From Chromatiales bacterium (GTDB lineage: Bacteria; Pseudomonadota; Gammaproteobacteria; JAHELT01), in the NCBI GenBank assembly GCA_024644045.1, contig JAHELT010000001.1, positions 1 to 48,208 of the forward strand: 48,208 nucleotides of DNA, read 5' to 3'. Numbering within the stretch: the first letter of the stretch is position 1; every line of letters starts with the position of its first letter. Below are positions 22,987 through 30,880 of this stretch, one piece after another. Below the pieces are notes generated by a model that saw only the letters and a program-made list of their open reading frames with translations, did no database searches and had not been told where the DNA came from. The position numbers and the translations under genes are program-made.

Positions 22987-23534
22987 ACACCCCGCGCTCG
23001 CCAGGCCAGCAACGGCGCGACGGCGCGAGCATGTCGCAACTAATCCCTGTTTTCTGCCTCATGTTGGCGTGCGCTCTGCCGCTGCCCCCGCCCGCCGCGG
23101 CGGCTGTCGACCCGGCGGACTTCGTACTGGTGCGCAAGTCCGCGGCACGCCTGTACCTGATGAGAGACGGCGAAATCCTCAAGTCCTACGGCATCGCGTT
23201 GGGGCGCAATCCCATCGGCGCCAAGGTGGAGGAAGGCGACATGCGCACGCCCGAGGGGCGCTACTACCTCGATTACAAGAAAACCGACAGCGCCTTCTAC
23301 CGGGCGATTCACATATCCTACCCCAACGACTGGGACCGGTTACGGGCTGCGGCGAGAGGCGTGAGCCCGGGCGGCATGATCATGATCCACGGGCAGAAAA
23401 ACGGCCTCGCGTGGCGCACCAGAATCACCCAGCGGCTCAACTGGACCAACGGCTGCATCGCCGTGTCCAACGACGCGATGGACGAGATCTGGGATGCCGT
23501 CGCCGAGGGTACGCCGATTCAGATAGTGCCGTAG
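22983..23534 (+). CDS. L,D-transpeptidase (YkuD domain) family protein
   Basis: 183 residues: a signal peptide (IPVFCLMLACALPLPPPAAAA; translation may start at Met17) and a YkuD catalytic domain at about 45-183. The catalytic motif is present as MIMIHGQ (H136) and NWTNGCIAVSN (C158), corresponding to the family HX14-17[S/T]HGChN-type signature. Such enzymes make or edit 3-3 cross-links in peptidoglycan or attach lipoproteins to it, in the periplasm. Single-domain and without LysM, like the YafK/ErfK-type short members. Overlaps the DinB gene by four bases. Confidence 0.85.
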   Translation: MNTPRSPGQQRRDGASMSQLIPVFCLMLACALPLPPPAAAAVDPADFVLVRKSAARLYLMRDGEILKSYGIALGRNPIGAKVEEGDMRTPEGRYYLDYKKTDSAFYRAIHISYPNDWDRLRAAARGVSPGGMIMIHGQKNGLAWRTRITQRLNWTNGCIAVSNDAMDEIWDAVAEGTPIQIVP

Positions 23535-23723
23535 TCGCACCGACAGCGGTCGTGCCGGATACGGGCTTTCGACCCGTATGCGTCCCCGTCGCGGCGCTGC
23601 GCACCGTAGCTCACGCGCCGGCCGGAGCGGTTGCCTGAAGCCGCGCGCTGCTGTTTAAATGCCGCCGCATCCGTGCTGAACTCGAGGGTTCGCCATGACG
23701 TTCCACACGCCCCCCGGTCAATC

Positions 23724-24638
23724 GTGACGAGCTCCGCGTTCGAAGTGCACGGGCACCGCGGCGCGCGCGGTCATCGCCCGGAAAACACGCTGGCGGGTTT
23801 CGCCTATGCGCTGGAGCTCGGCGTCAGCGCGCTGGAGTTCGACGTTGGAATCACGCGCGACGACGTGCCCGTGGTGTTCCACGACTACGCGCTGACGGCG
23901 CATATCGCCCGCCGCAACGGGCGCTGGATCGAAGACGGACCGCCGTTGCGCTCGCTCCCGCTGGCGGAACTCGCCGCGTATGACGTCGGGCGCCTCAATC
24001 CCGCCAGCGATTACGCGGCGCAGTTCCCGCACCAGCGCGCCGTAGACGGCGAGCGCATACCGACGCTGGCCGAGGTGCTGGCAAACGGTTCCGAAACGGT
24101 GAAGTTCAATGTCGAGGCCAAGTCCACACCCGAGGTGGCCGGTCTCACGGCGCCGCCTGCGCAGATCGCCGCCTGCCTGGTGGAGGCCGTCGACTCGACC
24201 GCCCTGCGTGGGCGCTGTATGGTGCAATCGTTCGACTGGCGCGTGCCGCTGGCCGTGCAGAAGCTGGCGCCCGGCGTGACCCTCGGGTTCACGAGCGTCG
24301 CCCAACCCTGGTACGACACCCTGTGGCCGGACAAGACCGAAGCGTCCCCGTGGCTGGCCGGCCACGACCCCAAAGCGCATGCCGGCTCGGTGCCGCGGCT
24401 CATCGCCGCGCTGGGCGGCGCCGTGTGGTTGCCCTACTTCGGTGAGGTGACGCGGGCCAACCTGGACGAGGCCCATGCGCTCGGGCTGCGCGTGGTCGTC
24501 TGGACCGTCAACGACACCGACGACATGCGCCGTCTGATCGAGCTGGGGGTCGACGGCATCACCACCGATTACCCGGACCGGCTGCGCCACGTCGCGCAGG
24601 CGCAGGGGCTGGCAGTGCCGGCGCCGGCGCACCCATGA
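23724..24638 (+). CDS. glycerophosphodiester phosphodiesterase (GDPD) family
   Basis: 304 residues of the GDPD TIM-barrel family. The catalytic opening is HGHRGARGHRPENTLAGF (both histidines plus the RG and PEN motif), then ALEFDVGITRDDVPVVFHD with the metal-binding Glu and Asp, and the late VVWTVNDTDDMRRLIELG and GVDGITTDYPDRL. It hydrolyses glycerophosphodiesters to sn-glycerol 3-phosphate and an alcohol. Start is GTG 23724; earlier in-frame candidates exist but give unlikely sequence. No signal peptide, so probably cytosolic. The stop overlaps the next gene's ATG. Confidence 0.88.
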   Translation: MTSSAFEVHGHRGARGHRPENTLAGFAYALELGVSALEFDVGITRDDVPVVFHDYALTAHIARRNGRWIEDGPPLRSLPLAELAAYDVGRLNPASDYAAQFPHQRAVDGERIPTLAEVLANGSETVKFNVEAKSTPEVAGLTAPPAQIAACLVEAVDSTALRGRCMVQSFDWRVPLAVQKLAPGVTLGFTSVAQPWYDTLWPDKTEASPWLAGHDPKAHAGSVPRLIAALGGAVWLPYFGEVTRANLDEAHALGLRVVVWTVNDTDDMRRLIELGVDGITTDYPDRLRHVAQAQGLAVPAPAHP

Positions 24639-24904
24639 TCGTCTACGGGCTGCGCGGCTTCACGCACCACGGCGGCGGGCGAATGCTGACCGTCCTGAGC
24701 CCGGAGGGACGCAGCGCGGCACTGGCGCACGTGAAATGCACAGACGGGCTGCGCACGGTAGCGCGGCCCGGTCTCCTCACCCAGTACCACGAGGTGCGCA
24801 CCGGCAGCGTCAAGGCACTCATCGAGCGCTACGCCATCGAGCTGCTGAGCCGCGGCGCCTGGGAAACCACCAAGGCGGAGCTGGGCGAGGCCGCCTACCG
24901 CTAG
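24635..24904 (+). CDS. 89-residue protein of unknown function coupled to GDPD
   Basis: Starts at ATG 24635 overlapping the GDPD stop (ATGA) and ends at TAG 24902-24904. The protein (IVYGLRGFTHHGGGRMLTVL, a central single cysteine in HVKCTDGL, then a helical ALIERYAIELLSRGAW) has no recognised domain and no membrane segment. Coupling implies a common function with GDPD, or a shared transcript only. It lies 100 bases before the AOR operon. Confidence 0.6.
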   Translation: MIVYGLRGFTHHGGGRMLTVLSPEGRSAALAHVKCTDGLRTVARPGLLTQYHEVRTGSVKALIERYAIELLSRGAWETTKAELGEAAYR

Positions 24905-25004
24905 CGGCCATTACCGTTTGCCGCGCGGCGCAGTCCGCACTTGGCCCGGCACACCAGATCGGTTAATTTGCACACTTGAGCACAAGAACGTTGGCGGAGG
25001 CGTA

Positions 25005-25409
25005 ATGTACAAGTCGCTGGTCCTGGATGCGGACAAGTGCACGAGCTGCCTGCAATGCGAGATGGCCTGCTCGATGCACCACGAGGGGATGTTCAACCCG
25101 GCGCGCTCGCGCATCAAGGTATTCGAGTTCGAGCACGGCGCACGCTCCATCCCCTATACCTGCACGCAGTGCGAGGAAGCCTGGTGTCTGCACGCCTGCC
25201 CGACCAGCGCCATCGTGATCAATCACACGACCGGCGCCAAGGAAGTGATCGCGGACAAGTGCGTAGGCTGCAAGGTGTGCACGATCGCCTGCCCCTACGG
25301 CACCATCAACTACCAGGCTGCGTCCGGCAAGGTGGTGAAATGCGACCTGTGCGGCGGCGACCCGCAGTGCGCCGAAGCCTGCCCGACCGGCGCAATCGTC
25401 TATCAATAG
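25005..25409 (+). CDS. four-cluster ferredoxin-like electron-transfer subunit (AOR partner)
   Basis: 134 residues with four [4Fe-4S] motifs: CTSCLQCEMAC, CTQCEEAWCLHAC, CVGCKVCTIAC and CDLCGGDPQCAEAC, each followed further on by the paired Cys-Pro. This is the DMSO-reductase/HycB-type polyferredoxin subunit found upstream of tungsten aldehyde oxidoreductases in bacterial AOR and related benzoyl-CoA-reductase-type systems, where it passes electrons between the catalytic subunit and a redox partner. A GGCGGAGG site precedes ATG 25005. Cytosolic; no twin-arginine signal. First gene of a three-gene operon. Confidence 0.9.
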   Translation: MYKSLVLDADKCTSCLQCEMACSMHHEGMFNPARSRIKVFEFEHGARSIPYTCTQCEEAWCLHACPTSAIVINHTTGAKEVIADKCVGCKVCTIACPYGTINYQAASGKVVKCDLCGGDPQCAEACPTGAIVYQ

Positions 25410-25430
25410 CCCCAGCGTGGAGGATCACCT

Positions 25431-27251
25431 ATGGCCTGGCAGAAACAAGTTCTTCGCGTTGACCTGACCAACGGCACGTCGCACAAGGAACCGCTGAACA
25501 TGGAGTGGGCGGAGCAGTACCTGGGCGAGCGCGGGCTGGCGACCAAGTATCTGTGGGAGATGATGGATGCCAGGACCGATCCCATGAGCCCGGACAACGT
25601 GCTGATCTTCGCGACCGGGCCCCTGACCGGCACCATGGCTTCCACCAGCGGCCGCTACGCGGTGGTCACCAAGGGACCGCTGACCGGCGCCATCGCGTGC
25701 TCCAACTCGGGCGGTAAGTTCGGCGCCGAACTCAAGTACGCGGGCTACGACATGCTGATCCTGGAGGGTAGAGCGCCCGAGCCCTCCTACCTGTACATCA
25801 ACGACGACGACGTCCAGATCCTGCCCGCCGGCGACCTGTGGGGCGCCACGGTCTGGCACACGGAAGAAACGCTCAAGAAAATGCACCAGGATCCGCAGAT
25901 CAAGGTCGCTTCGATCGGCATTGCGGGTGAACGAGGGGTGCGTTACGCGTGCGTTGTGAACGACCTGCACCGGGCTGCCGGCCGCTCCGGCGTGGGCGCC
26001 GTGATGGGTTCGAAGAACCTCAAGGCGGTGGCGGCACGCGGCACCAAGGGCGTGCGCGTCGCCGATCCGAAAGGATTCATGCAGGTGGTGAAGGAGACCC
26101 ACAAGCTGCTCGCCGAAAACAGCGGCGTGCGCGAGATGACCGAGCTCGGCACCAACGCCATGATCGATGCCATGCAGGACTTCGGCGGGCTGCCGACTCG
26201 CAATTTCCAGGAAGTGCAGTTCGAGGGCACCGAGAAGATCAACCCGGCGGCAATGATGGAAAAGCGGCCCAACGGACACCGCAACCTGCTCACCAACAAG
26301 GCCTGCTTCGGCTGCACCATTGCTTGCGGACGCATCGCGCACATCGACGAGGACCACTTTACGATCGTCAACCGCAAGGAGTACTGGCATGCCTCAGGCG
26401 GCCTCGAGTACGAAACGGCTTTCGCGTTCGGACCGGTAGTCGGCGTCGACGACATCGACGCACTGACCTTCGCCGGCTTTCTGATGAACGAGCACGGCAT
26501 GGACCCGATCTCGTTCGGCGTGACGCTCGCCGCGGCCATGGAACTCTACGAAATGGGGGTGATCACCAAGCAGGACACCGACGGCATAGAGCTCAAGTTC
26601 GGTAACCCCGAGGCGCTCACCGTGATGGCGGAGAAGACCGGCAAGTACGAGGGCTTCGGCCAGCTTCTCGGGCTGGGCTCGAAACGCCTGTGCGAAAAGT
26701 ACGGCCATCCCGAGCTGTTCATGGGGGTCAAGGGCCAGGAGTTCGCCGGCTACGACTCGCGCGCGCTGCAGGGCATGGGACTGGGCTACGCGACGAGCAA
26801 CCGCGGCGCCTGCCACCTGAAGCACGACACCTTCGCCGAGGACATGGAGGATCAGACCGGAAAAGGCAAGGCCCTGCCCTGCAAGGAATCGCAGGACGCC
26901 ACGGCGGCCCTGGACTCGACGGGCATCTGCCTGTTCACCGCGGGCGCCTGGGGTTCGGACAATCTCGCCCGCCAGGTCGATGCCGCGTGCGGCGGCGGCT
27001 GGACCACGGAGCGGTTTCTGGAAATGGGCGAACGCGTGTGGACGTTGGAACGGCTCTACAACCTGAAGGCAGGTTTCACGGCCAAGGACGACAACCTGCC
27101 GGAGCGGCTGCTCAAAACGCCCGCGCCTTCCGGGACCGCCAAAGGCAAGGTCAACGAGCTGGACAAGATGCTGCCTGAGTACTACACGGTACGCGGCTGG
27201 AACCAGGAAGGCGAACCGACCGAGCAGACGCTGCACCGGTTGGGCCTCTAG
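25431..27251 (+). CDS. tungsten-containing aldehyde:ferredoxin oxidoreductase
   Basis: 606 residues, full length for the AOR family. The N-terminal domain (about 1-205) begins KQVLRVDLTNGTSHKEPLNM and contains TSGRYAVVTKGPLTG. The [4Fe-4S] ligands are C292, C295 and C299 (NKACFGCTIAC) and C500 (STGICLF), the same spacing as in the Pyrococcus AOR. IGIAGERGVRYACVVND and RAAGRSGVGAVMGSKNLKAV are the cofactor-binding segments that hold the bis-pterin tungsten. It oxidises aldehydes to acids, or the reverse, with low-potential electrons. Operon: Fe-S subunit, 21-base gap, this gene, then a MoaD/ThiS-like protein. Confidence 0.93.
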   Translation: MAWQKQVLRVDLTNGTSHKEPLNMEWAEQYLGERGLATKYLWEMMDARTDPMSPDNVLIFATGPLTGTMASTSGRYAVVTKGPLTGAIACSNSGGKFGAELKYAGYDMLILEGRAPEPSYLYINDDDVQILPAGDLWGATVWHTEETLKKMHQDPQIKVASIGIAGERGVRYACVVNDLHRAAGRSGVGAVMGSKNLKAVAARGTKGVRVADPKGFMQVVKETHKLLAENSGVREMTELGTNAMIDAMQDFGGLPTRNFQEVQFEGTEKINPAAMMEKRPNGHRNLLTNKACFGCTIACGRIAHIDEDHFTIVNRKEYWHASGGLEYETAFAFGPVVGVDDIDALTFAGFLMNEHGMDPISFGVTLAAAMELYEMGVITKQDTDGIELKFGNPEALTVMAEKTGKYEGFGQLLGLGSKRLCEKYGHPELFMGVKGQEFAGYDSRALQGMGLGYATSNRGACHLKHDTFAEDMEDQTGKGKALPCKESQDATAALDSTGICLFTAGAWGSDNLARQVDAACGGGWTTERFLEMGERVWTLERLYNLKAGFTAKDDNLPERLLKTPAPSGTAKGKVNELDKMLPEYYTVRGWNQEGEPTEQTLHRLGL

Positions 27252-27280
27252 GCACCCGGTCACGCGCGGGAGGTAAGGGT

Positions 27281-27532
27281 GTGAAGATCACCGTCAAAAC
27301 GGGCGGCCTCCTCTACGAGTACCTGCCGCCAGACAGAACCGCCAACCGTGCCACGCTCGACATCGCAGAGGGCGCCACACCCCACCAGGTCATGCAGGAC
27401 CTGGGTTTTCCGGCCGACGGCAGCTATCTGGTCATCGTCAACGGTGAGCTGATCGCCCCCGAGAAACGCCCGGAGCTGCGCCTCGCCGACGGCGACCAGC
27501 TGTCGATCAACCCGCCACTGAAAGGCGGTTAG
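27281..27532 (+). CDS. MoaD/ThiS-family sulfur-carrier-like protein
   Basis: 83 residues of the beta-grasp ubiquitin-like fold: MKITVKTGGLLYEYLPP, AEGATPHQVMQDLGFPADG, YLVIVNGELIAPEKR, and the C-terminal GG (NPPLKGG) that is activated by a MoeB-type enzyme and thiocarboxylated. In AOR operons such proteins are thought to serve the pterin-dithiolene cofactor of the enzyme, in place of or beside the housekeeping MoaD. Start GTG 27281, 29 bases after the AOR stop. It differs from true ThiS in the sequence around the tail. Confidence 0.85.
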   Translation: MKITVKTGGLLYEYLPPDRTANRATLDIAEGATPHQVMQDLGFPADGSYLVIVNGELIAPEKRPELRLADGDQLSINPPLKGG

Positions 27533-27578
27533 CGCCGCAACGTCAGCGCTTTCCCTCTCCCCCGGCCCTCTGCCAAGA

Positions 27579-27597
27579 AACGGGGACAGTCCCCGTT
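27579..27597. repeat. perfect 19-base palindrome, intergenic
   Basis: AACGGGGACAGTCCCCGTT, a 9-base perfect stem about one base, in the 270-base gap after the MoaD-like gene. A shorter related core, GGGGACAGTCC, recurs at 27663-27673. Such GGGGACAGTCCCC units are typical of dispersed REP-like sequences in proteobacteria. The rest of 27533-27804 shows no gene. Confidence 0.6.
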
Positions 27598-27804
27598 GGC
27601 GCCAATGCGGTTAGTTGCCTTGTTGCCGGCCCCCACGGCATCAGTCTCACTTACCTGTGGAGGGGGACAGTCCGCTGGCGAGCGTCGGCAATAAATCACA
27701 ATCTCCAGGCTCACCAGTTCACCGTGAGTCGGGCACCGCCAGGGCACACTGAACTCACAGTAAAGCAGGTAACCAGAGCGCGCCACGCGCCGGAGGACTG
27801 GCAG

Positions 27805-28419
27805 ATGTCCGCGAACCCGAGAACACTCTTGCAGGTCAGCCGTATCCTGCATTCCTGGGTCATGGTGGTGATCGTCGCAGTCGCCGCCGCGTACGCCGGT
27901 TCGCATCTGCTCGCGGAACTGGACAGGTTCGACATCGATCGCGGTGACCGAATGGGGCGGCCACACGACCATTACCTGTATGTGCTGGTCGACACCGGTG
28001 ACGGGCATGTCCGGGTAATTGCGTACAGCGAGCTCGCCGCTTTGCGTACGCGCTACCCGGAGGCCTCCGTGCAGCTCGGCGCCGATCTGACCGCCGTGAC
28101 GCTGAACACGCCGCGCAAGGAGGCGCGCCTCGACTACCAGATCGCGCTGCAGGACGATAGCGCACTGCTGGTCGAGACCCGATACAGCGACAGCGAATGG
28201 ACGATCGCCGGTCGCTATCGGGTCGATGGAGAACAGATCACGCCGCTGTATTGCCGGTACTGGAACAGCTGGCGGGTGGCAGAAGCGCTGCTCTACTTCA
28301 GCCTGCCCGCGGCGCTGCTGGTGTGGCTGCTGGGCCGGCTGCTGCGCAAGCACGAGGAAAGCGTGCTGCTGGCGCGCGGCGAACGCCCCTATCTACAGCA
28401 CCGTTATCGGCTGAGCTGA
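27805..28419 (+). CDS. membrane protein of unknown function
   Basis: About 204 residues with a membrane helix near the N-terminus (ILHSWVMVVIVAVAAAYAGS) and another near the C-terminus (ALLYFSLPAALLVWLLGRLL), enclosing an extracytoplasmic domain of about 120 residues with no recognisable family. ATG 27805 is preferred because GGAGG lies nine bases upstream; a GTG at 27724 in frame would add 27 residues of unlikely sequence. The topology (cytosolic ends, periplasmic middle) is inferred from positive residues flanking the helices. Confidence 0.65.
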   Translation: MSANPRTLLQVSRILHSWVMVVIVAVAAAYAGSHLLAELDRFDIDRGDRMGRPHDHYLYVLVDTGDGHVRVIAYSELAALRTRYPEASVQLGADLTAVTLNTPRKEARLDYQIALQDDSALLVETRYSDSEWTIAGRYRVDGEQITPLYCRYWNSWRVAEALLYFSLPAALLVWLLGRLLRKHEESVLLARGERPYLQHRYRLS

Positions 28420-28551
28420 GGGCGGATATTGCTCCAATCCGGATGGCGCCAACCGGATCGAAAGCGTCATCCGTGTACGCTCCCCCCGGGCGTGTGTCGC
28501 CTCGCTTCGCAGCGTGTACAATACGCCGCTTTCGGCTCGCCGGATTCACCT

Positions 28552-29103
28552 TTGACCGATCTCCAGCAAGAGCGCTCGCGCGCGATCGCCTTTGGCATAG
28601 CCGCCATGACGGTGGTGGTGGCCGCCTCCAATGTTCTGGTGCAGTACCCGATCAACGACTGGATCACCTGGGGCGCGATGACCTACCCGGTGGCGTTCCT
28701 GATCACCGACCTCACCAATCGTCGCCTGGGCGCGCGCGCGGCACGGCGAGTCGTCTACGCGGGGTTTGCGCTTGCAGTTGCATTCTCGATCTACCTGGCC
28801 ACGCCGCGCATCGCGATCGCCTCGGGCAGCGCATTTCTGGTTGCCCAGCTGCTGGATGTCTACGTATTCGACCGCCTGCGCCGGCGCCAGTGGTGGCTCG
28901 CGCCGCTGGTGTCCTCGGTGCTTGGCTCCGTGATCGACACGGCGTTGTTTTTCACGCTCGCGTTCGCCGGCAGCGGACAGCCGTGGATCGGCTGGGCGAT
29001 CGGCGACCTGGGCGTCAAGCTGGCGGTTGCCCTGGCCATGCTGATTCCGTTTCGCCTGCTGCTGGCGGCCACCGTGCCGCAGCGACAAGGCGCGCTGCGC
29101 TGA
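28552..29103 (+). CDS. VUT-family (YhhQ-like) queuosine-precursor transporter
   Basis: 183 residues, about six membrane helices. The family signature WGAMTYPVAFLITDLTNRR (about 42-60) and LVAQLLDVYVFDRLRRR identify the VUT family, whose YhhQ members import queuine or preQ0/preQ1 for tRNA modification. Start TTG 28552 gives TDLQQERSRAIAFG; no better start exists in frame before the first helix. A TACAAT -10 (28517-28522) preceded directly by TG sits 30 bases before it, so transcription probably starts nearby. No queuosine riboswitch is apparent. Confidence 0.8.
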   Translation: MTDLQQERSRAIAFGIAAMTVVVAASNVLVQYPINDWITWGAMTYPVAFLITDLTNRRLGARAARRVVYAGFALAVAFSIYLATPRIAIASGSAFLVAQLLDVYVFDRLRRRQWWLAPLVSSVLGSVIDTALFFTLAFAGSGQPWIGWAIGDLGVKLAVALAMLIPFRLLLAATVPQRQGALR

Positions 29104-29186
29104 GCGTCATCCATGCGTTCTTCTGAGGACGGCACACGGCCCGTCGCGCCGCAGCGGGACCCGACGAGGGTCAGGCGGCGCACGGC

Positions 29187-30584
29187 ATGACCGGGCTTGT
29201 CTGGTTCAGGCACGACCTGCGCACTAGCGACAACGCGGCGCTGAGCGACGCGCTCACCGCCGGCCCCGTCGCGGCGTGCTTCTGCGTATGCGATCAGCAG
29301 TGGCGTGAGCACGACGTGGGCGACCGCCGCCTGGCGTTCCTGCTGCGCACGCTCACAGCGCTGCAGGCCCGCCTCGAAATACTCAACGTACCGCTGCGTA
29401 TCCTGCATGCGCCCCGGTTCGAAGATGTGCCCGGGGCCCTCGAGAAACTCTGGGATGAGCTTCAGGTCACGGCGTTGTACTTCAACGAGGAGTATCCGCT
29501 CAACGAGCGGCGTCGCGATGCCGCGGTCGCGGAGCGGGCGAAGCGTAATCGCCTCGACGTGCGCCGGTACGCGGGCAGCCTCACACTGTCACCCGGGACG
29601 GTACGCACCCAGGAAGGCAAGCCGTATACGGTCTACACGCCGTTTCGCCGCCGCTGGGGCGAGCTGGTCGATCCCGTGGCAGTGAATCCGGCCCCTGCGC
29701 CGCAACGTCAGCCGCAGGCGCCGTGCGCGGGCGATCCACTGCCGCCCGCGCTCGGTGGCGTCTCCCACGAGCTCGAGGCAGACGCCTGGCCTGCAGGCGA
29801 GGCAGTCGCGGCCGCATCCCTCGAGCGCTTCGTGATCGAGCGCGGCTCGCGCTACCACAAGGACCGCGACCTCCCGGCGATCACCGGCACCAGCGCGCTG
29901 TCCCAGCACCTGTCGGTGGGCGCAGTGTCGCCGAATCAGTGCCTGAAAGCGGCGCGGGATGCCAACGGCGGGCAGCTTGCAGGCGACGATCAGGGAATCA
30001 ATGTGTGGGTCAACGAGATCGTGTGGCGGGAGTTCTATCGTCACATCATCGCCCAGTTCGATCATGTCTCGAAGGGCCACGCGTTCCGCACCGACTACGA
30101 TGCGCTGGCCTGGCGAGATGCACCGGAAGACCTGCACGCGTGGCAGGAGGGGCGCACCGGCTATCCGCTGGTCGATGCCGCCATGCGCTGCCTGGTCGCG
30201 ACCGGCTGGATGCACAATCGCCTGCGCATGGTGTGCGCCATGTTTCTAAGCAAGCACCTGCTGATCGACTGGCGCGCCGGCGAGCGCTTTTTCATGCAGC
30301 AGCTGATCGACGGCGACTTCGCCTCCAACAACGGCGGCTGGCAGTGGAGCGCCTCGACAGGTACCGACGCCGCGCCCTACTTCCGTATTTTCAATCCCGC
30401 CTCGCAGGGCAAGAAGTTCGACCCGAAGGGCGTATTCACGCGCAAGTGGGTGCCGGCGCTTGCCGAATTGCCGGACCGCTACCTGTTCGAAGCACCGACC
30501 CGTGAAGGCGTCGACTATCCGGAGCCTGTCATCGAGCACAGCGCGGCACGGCAGCGGGCCCTGGACTTCTTTAAGGCGAAGTAG
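29187..30584 (+). CDS. phrB: deoxyribodipyrimidine photolyase (class I CPD photolyase)
   Basis: 465 residues: N-terminal photolyase domain (about 1-130, starting TGLVWFRHDLRTSDNAAL) and C-terminal FAD-binding domain. In the latter, FVIERGSRYHKDRDLPAITG, WVNEIVWREFYRHIIAQF, AAMRCLVATGWMHNRLRMV, FFMQQLIDGDFASNNGGWQW and PYFRIFNPASQGKKFDP bind FAD and the DNA lesion. It repairs cyclobutane pyrimidine dimers using blue light. The presence of both domains and the family residues argues for an active repair enzyme rather than a cryptochrome. ATG 29187, single gene. Confidence 0.93.
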   Translation: MTGLVWFRHDLRTSDNAALSDALTAGPVAACFCVCDQQWREHDVGDRRLAFLLRTLTALQARLEILNVPLRILHAPRFEDVPGALEKLWDELQVTALYFNEEYPLNERRRDAAVAERAKRNRLDVRRYAGSLTLSPGTVRTQEGKPYTVYTPFRRRWGELVDPVAVNPAPAPQRQPQAPCAGDPLPPALGGVSHELEADAWPAGEAVAAASLERFVIERGSRYHKDRDLPAITGTSALSQHLSVGAVSPNQCLKAARDANGGQLAGDDQGINVWVNEIVWREFYRHIIAQFDHVSKGHAFRTDYDALAWRDAPEDLHAWQEGRTGYPLVDAAMRCLVATGWMHNRLRMVCAMFLSKHLLIDWRAGERFFMQQLIDGDFASNNGGWQWSASTGTDAAPYFRIFNPASQGKKFDPKGVFTRKWVPALAELPDRYLFEAPTREGVDYPEPVIEHSAARQRALDFFKAK

Positions 30585-30608
30585 TGCGTGCCGGTGAGGA
30601 GAACCGCG

Positions 30609-30880
30609 CTAGGGCCTGTTACGCTATGCGAATACCCATCGTTGGCTCTGCAATGAGGCCAGGCGAGGCGCGCAGGGTGCAGTTTGGTCATCCAAATAAG
30701 GCCTGCGCAACGCCGCAGGGCCTCATTGGAGAGTCAACCCGAGGCGGGGCCGGGGCCGTTTTTCCCCATGGCGTCGTTGCACTTCACTCATGTACGGGGA
30801 GTACAGCGCACTCAGTGCGCCTTGCCCTGAGAAAAAACGGCCGCCGGCGATCGGCATCGCATAGCGTTAACAGGCCCTAG
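30609..30880. mobile_element. non-coding inverted-repeat element C (MITE-like, 272 bp)
   Basis: Flanked by CTAG at 30609-30612 and 30877-30880. The terminal repeats are GGCCTGTTACGCTATGCG (30613-30630) and CGCATAGCGTTAACAGGCC (30858-30876), identical on reverse complement except one missing A. Further inverted pairs are inside: CAATGAGGCC with GGCCTCATTG, and GGCCGTTTTT with AAAAAACGGCC. There is no coding sequence. The terminal sequence differs from copies A and B, so it is another family, but the 4-base CTAG flank is shared. The right CTAG contains the TAG stop of the minus-strand gene at 30877. Confidence 0.75.

Noticed and set aside
24901-24904. CTAG at the stop of the 89-residue gene as an element boundary
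   Set aside because: The following 100 bases show no terminal repeat or second YTAR-flanked end.
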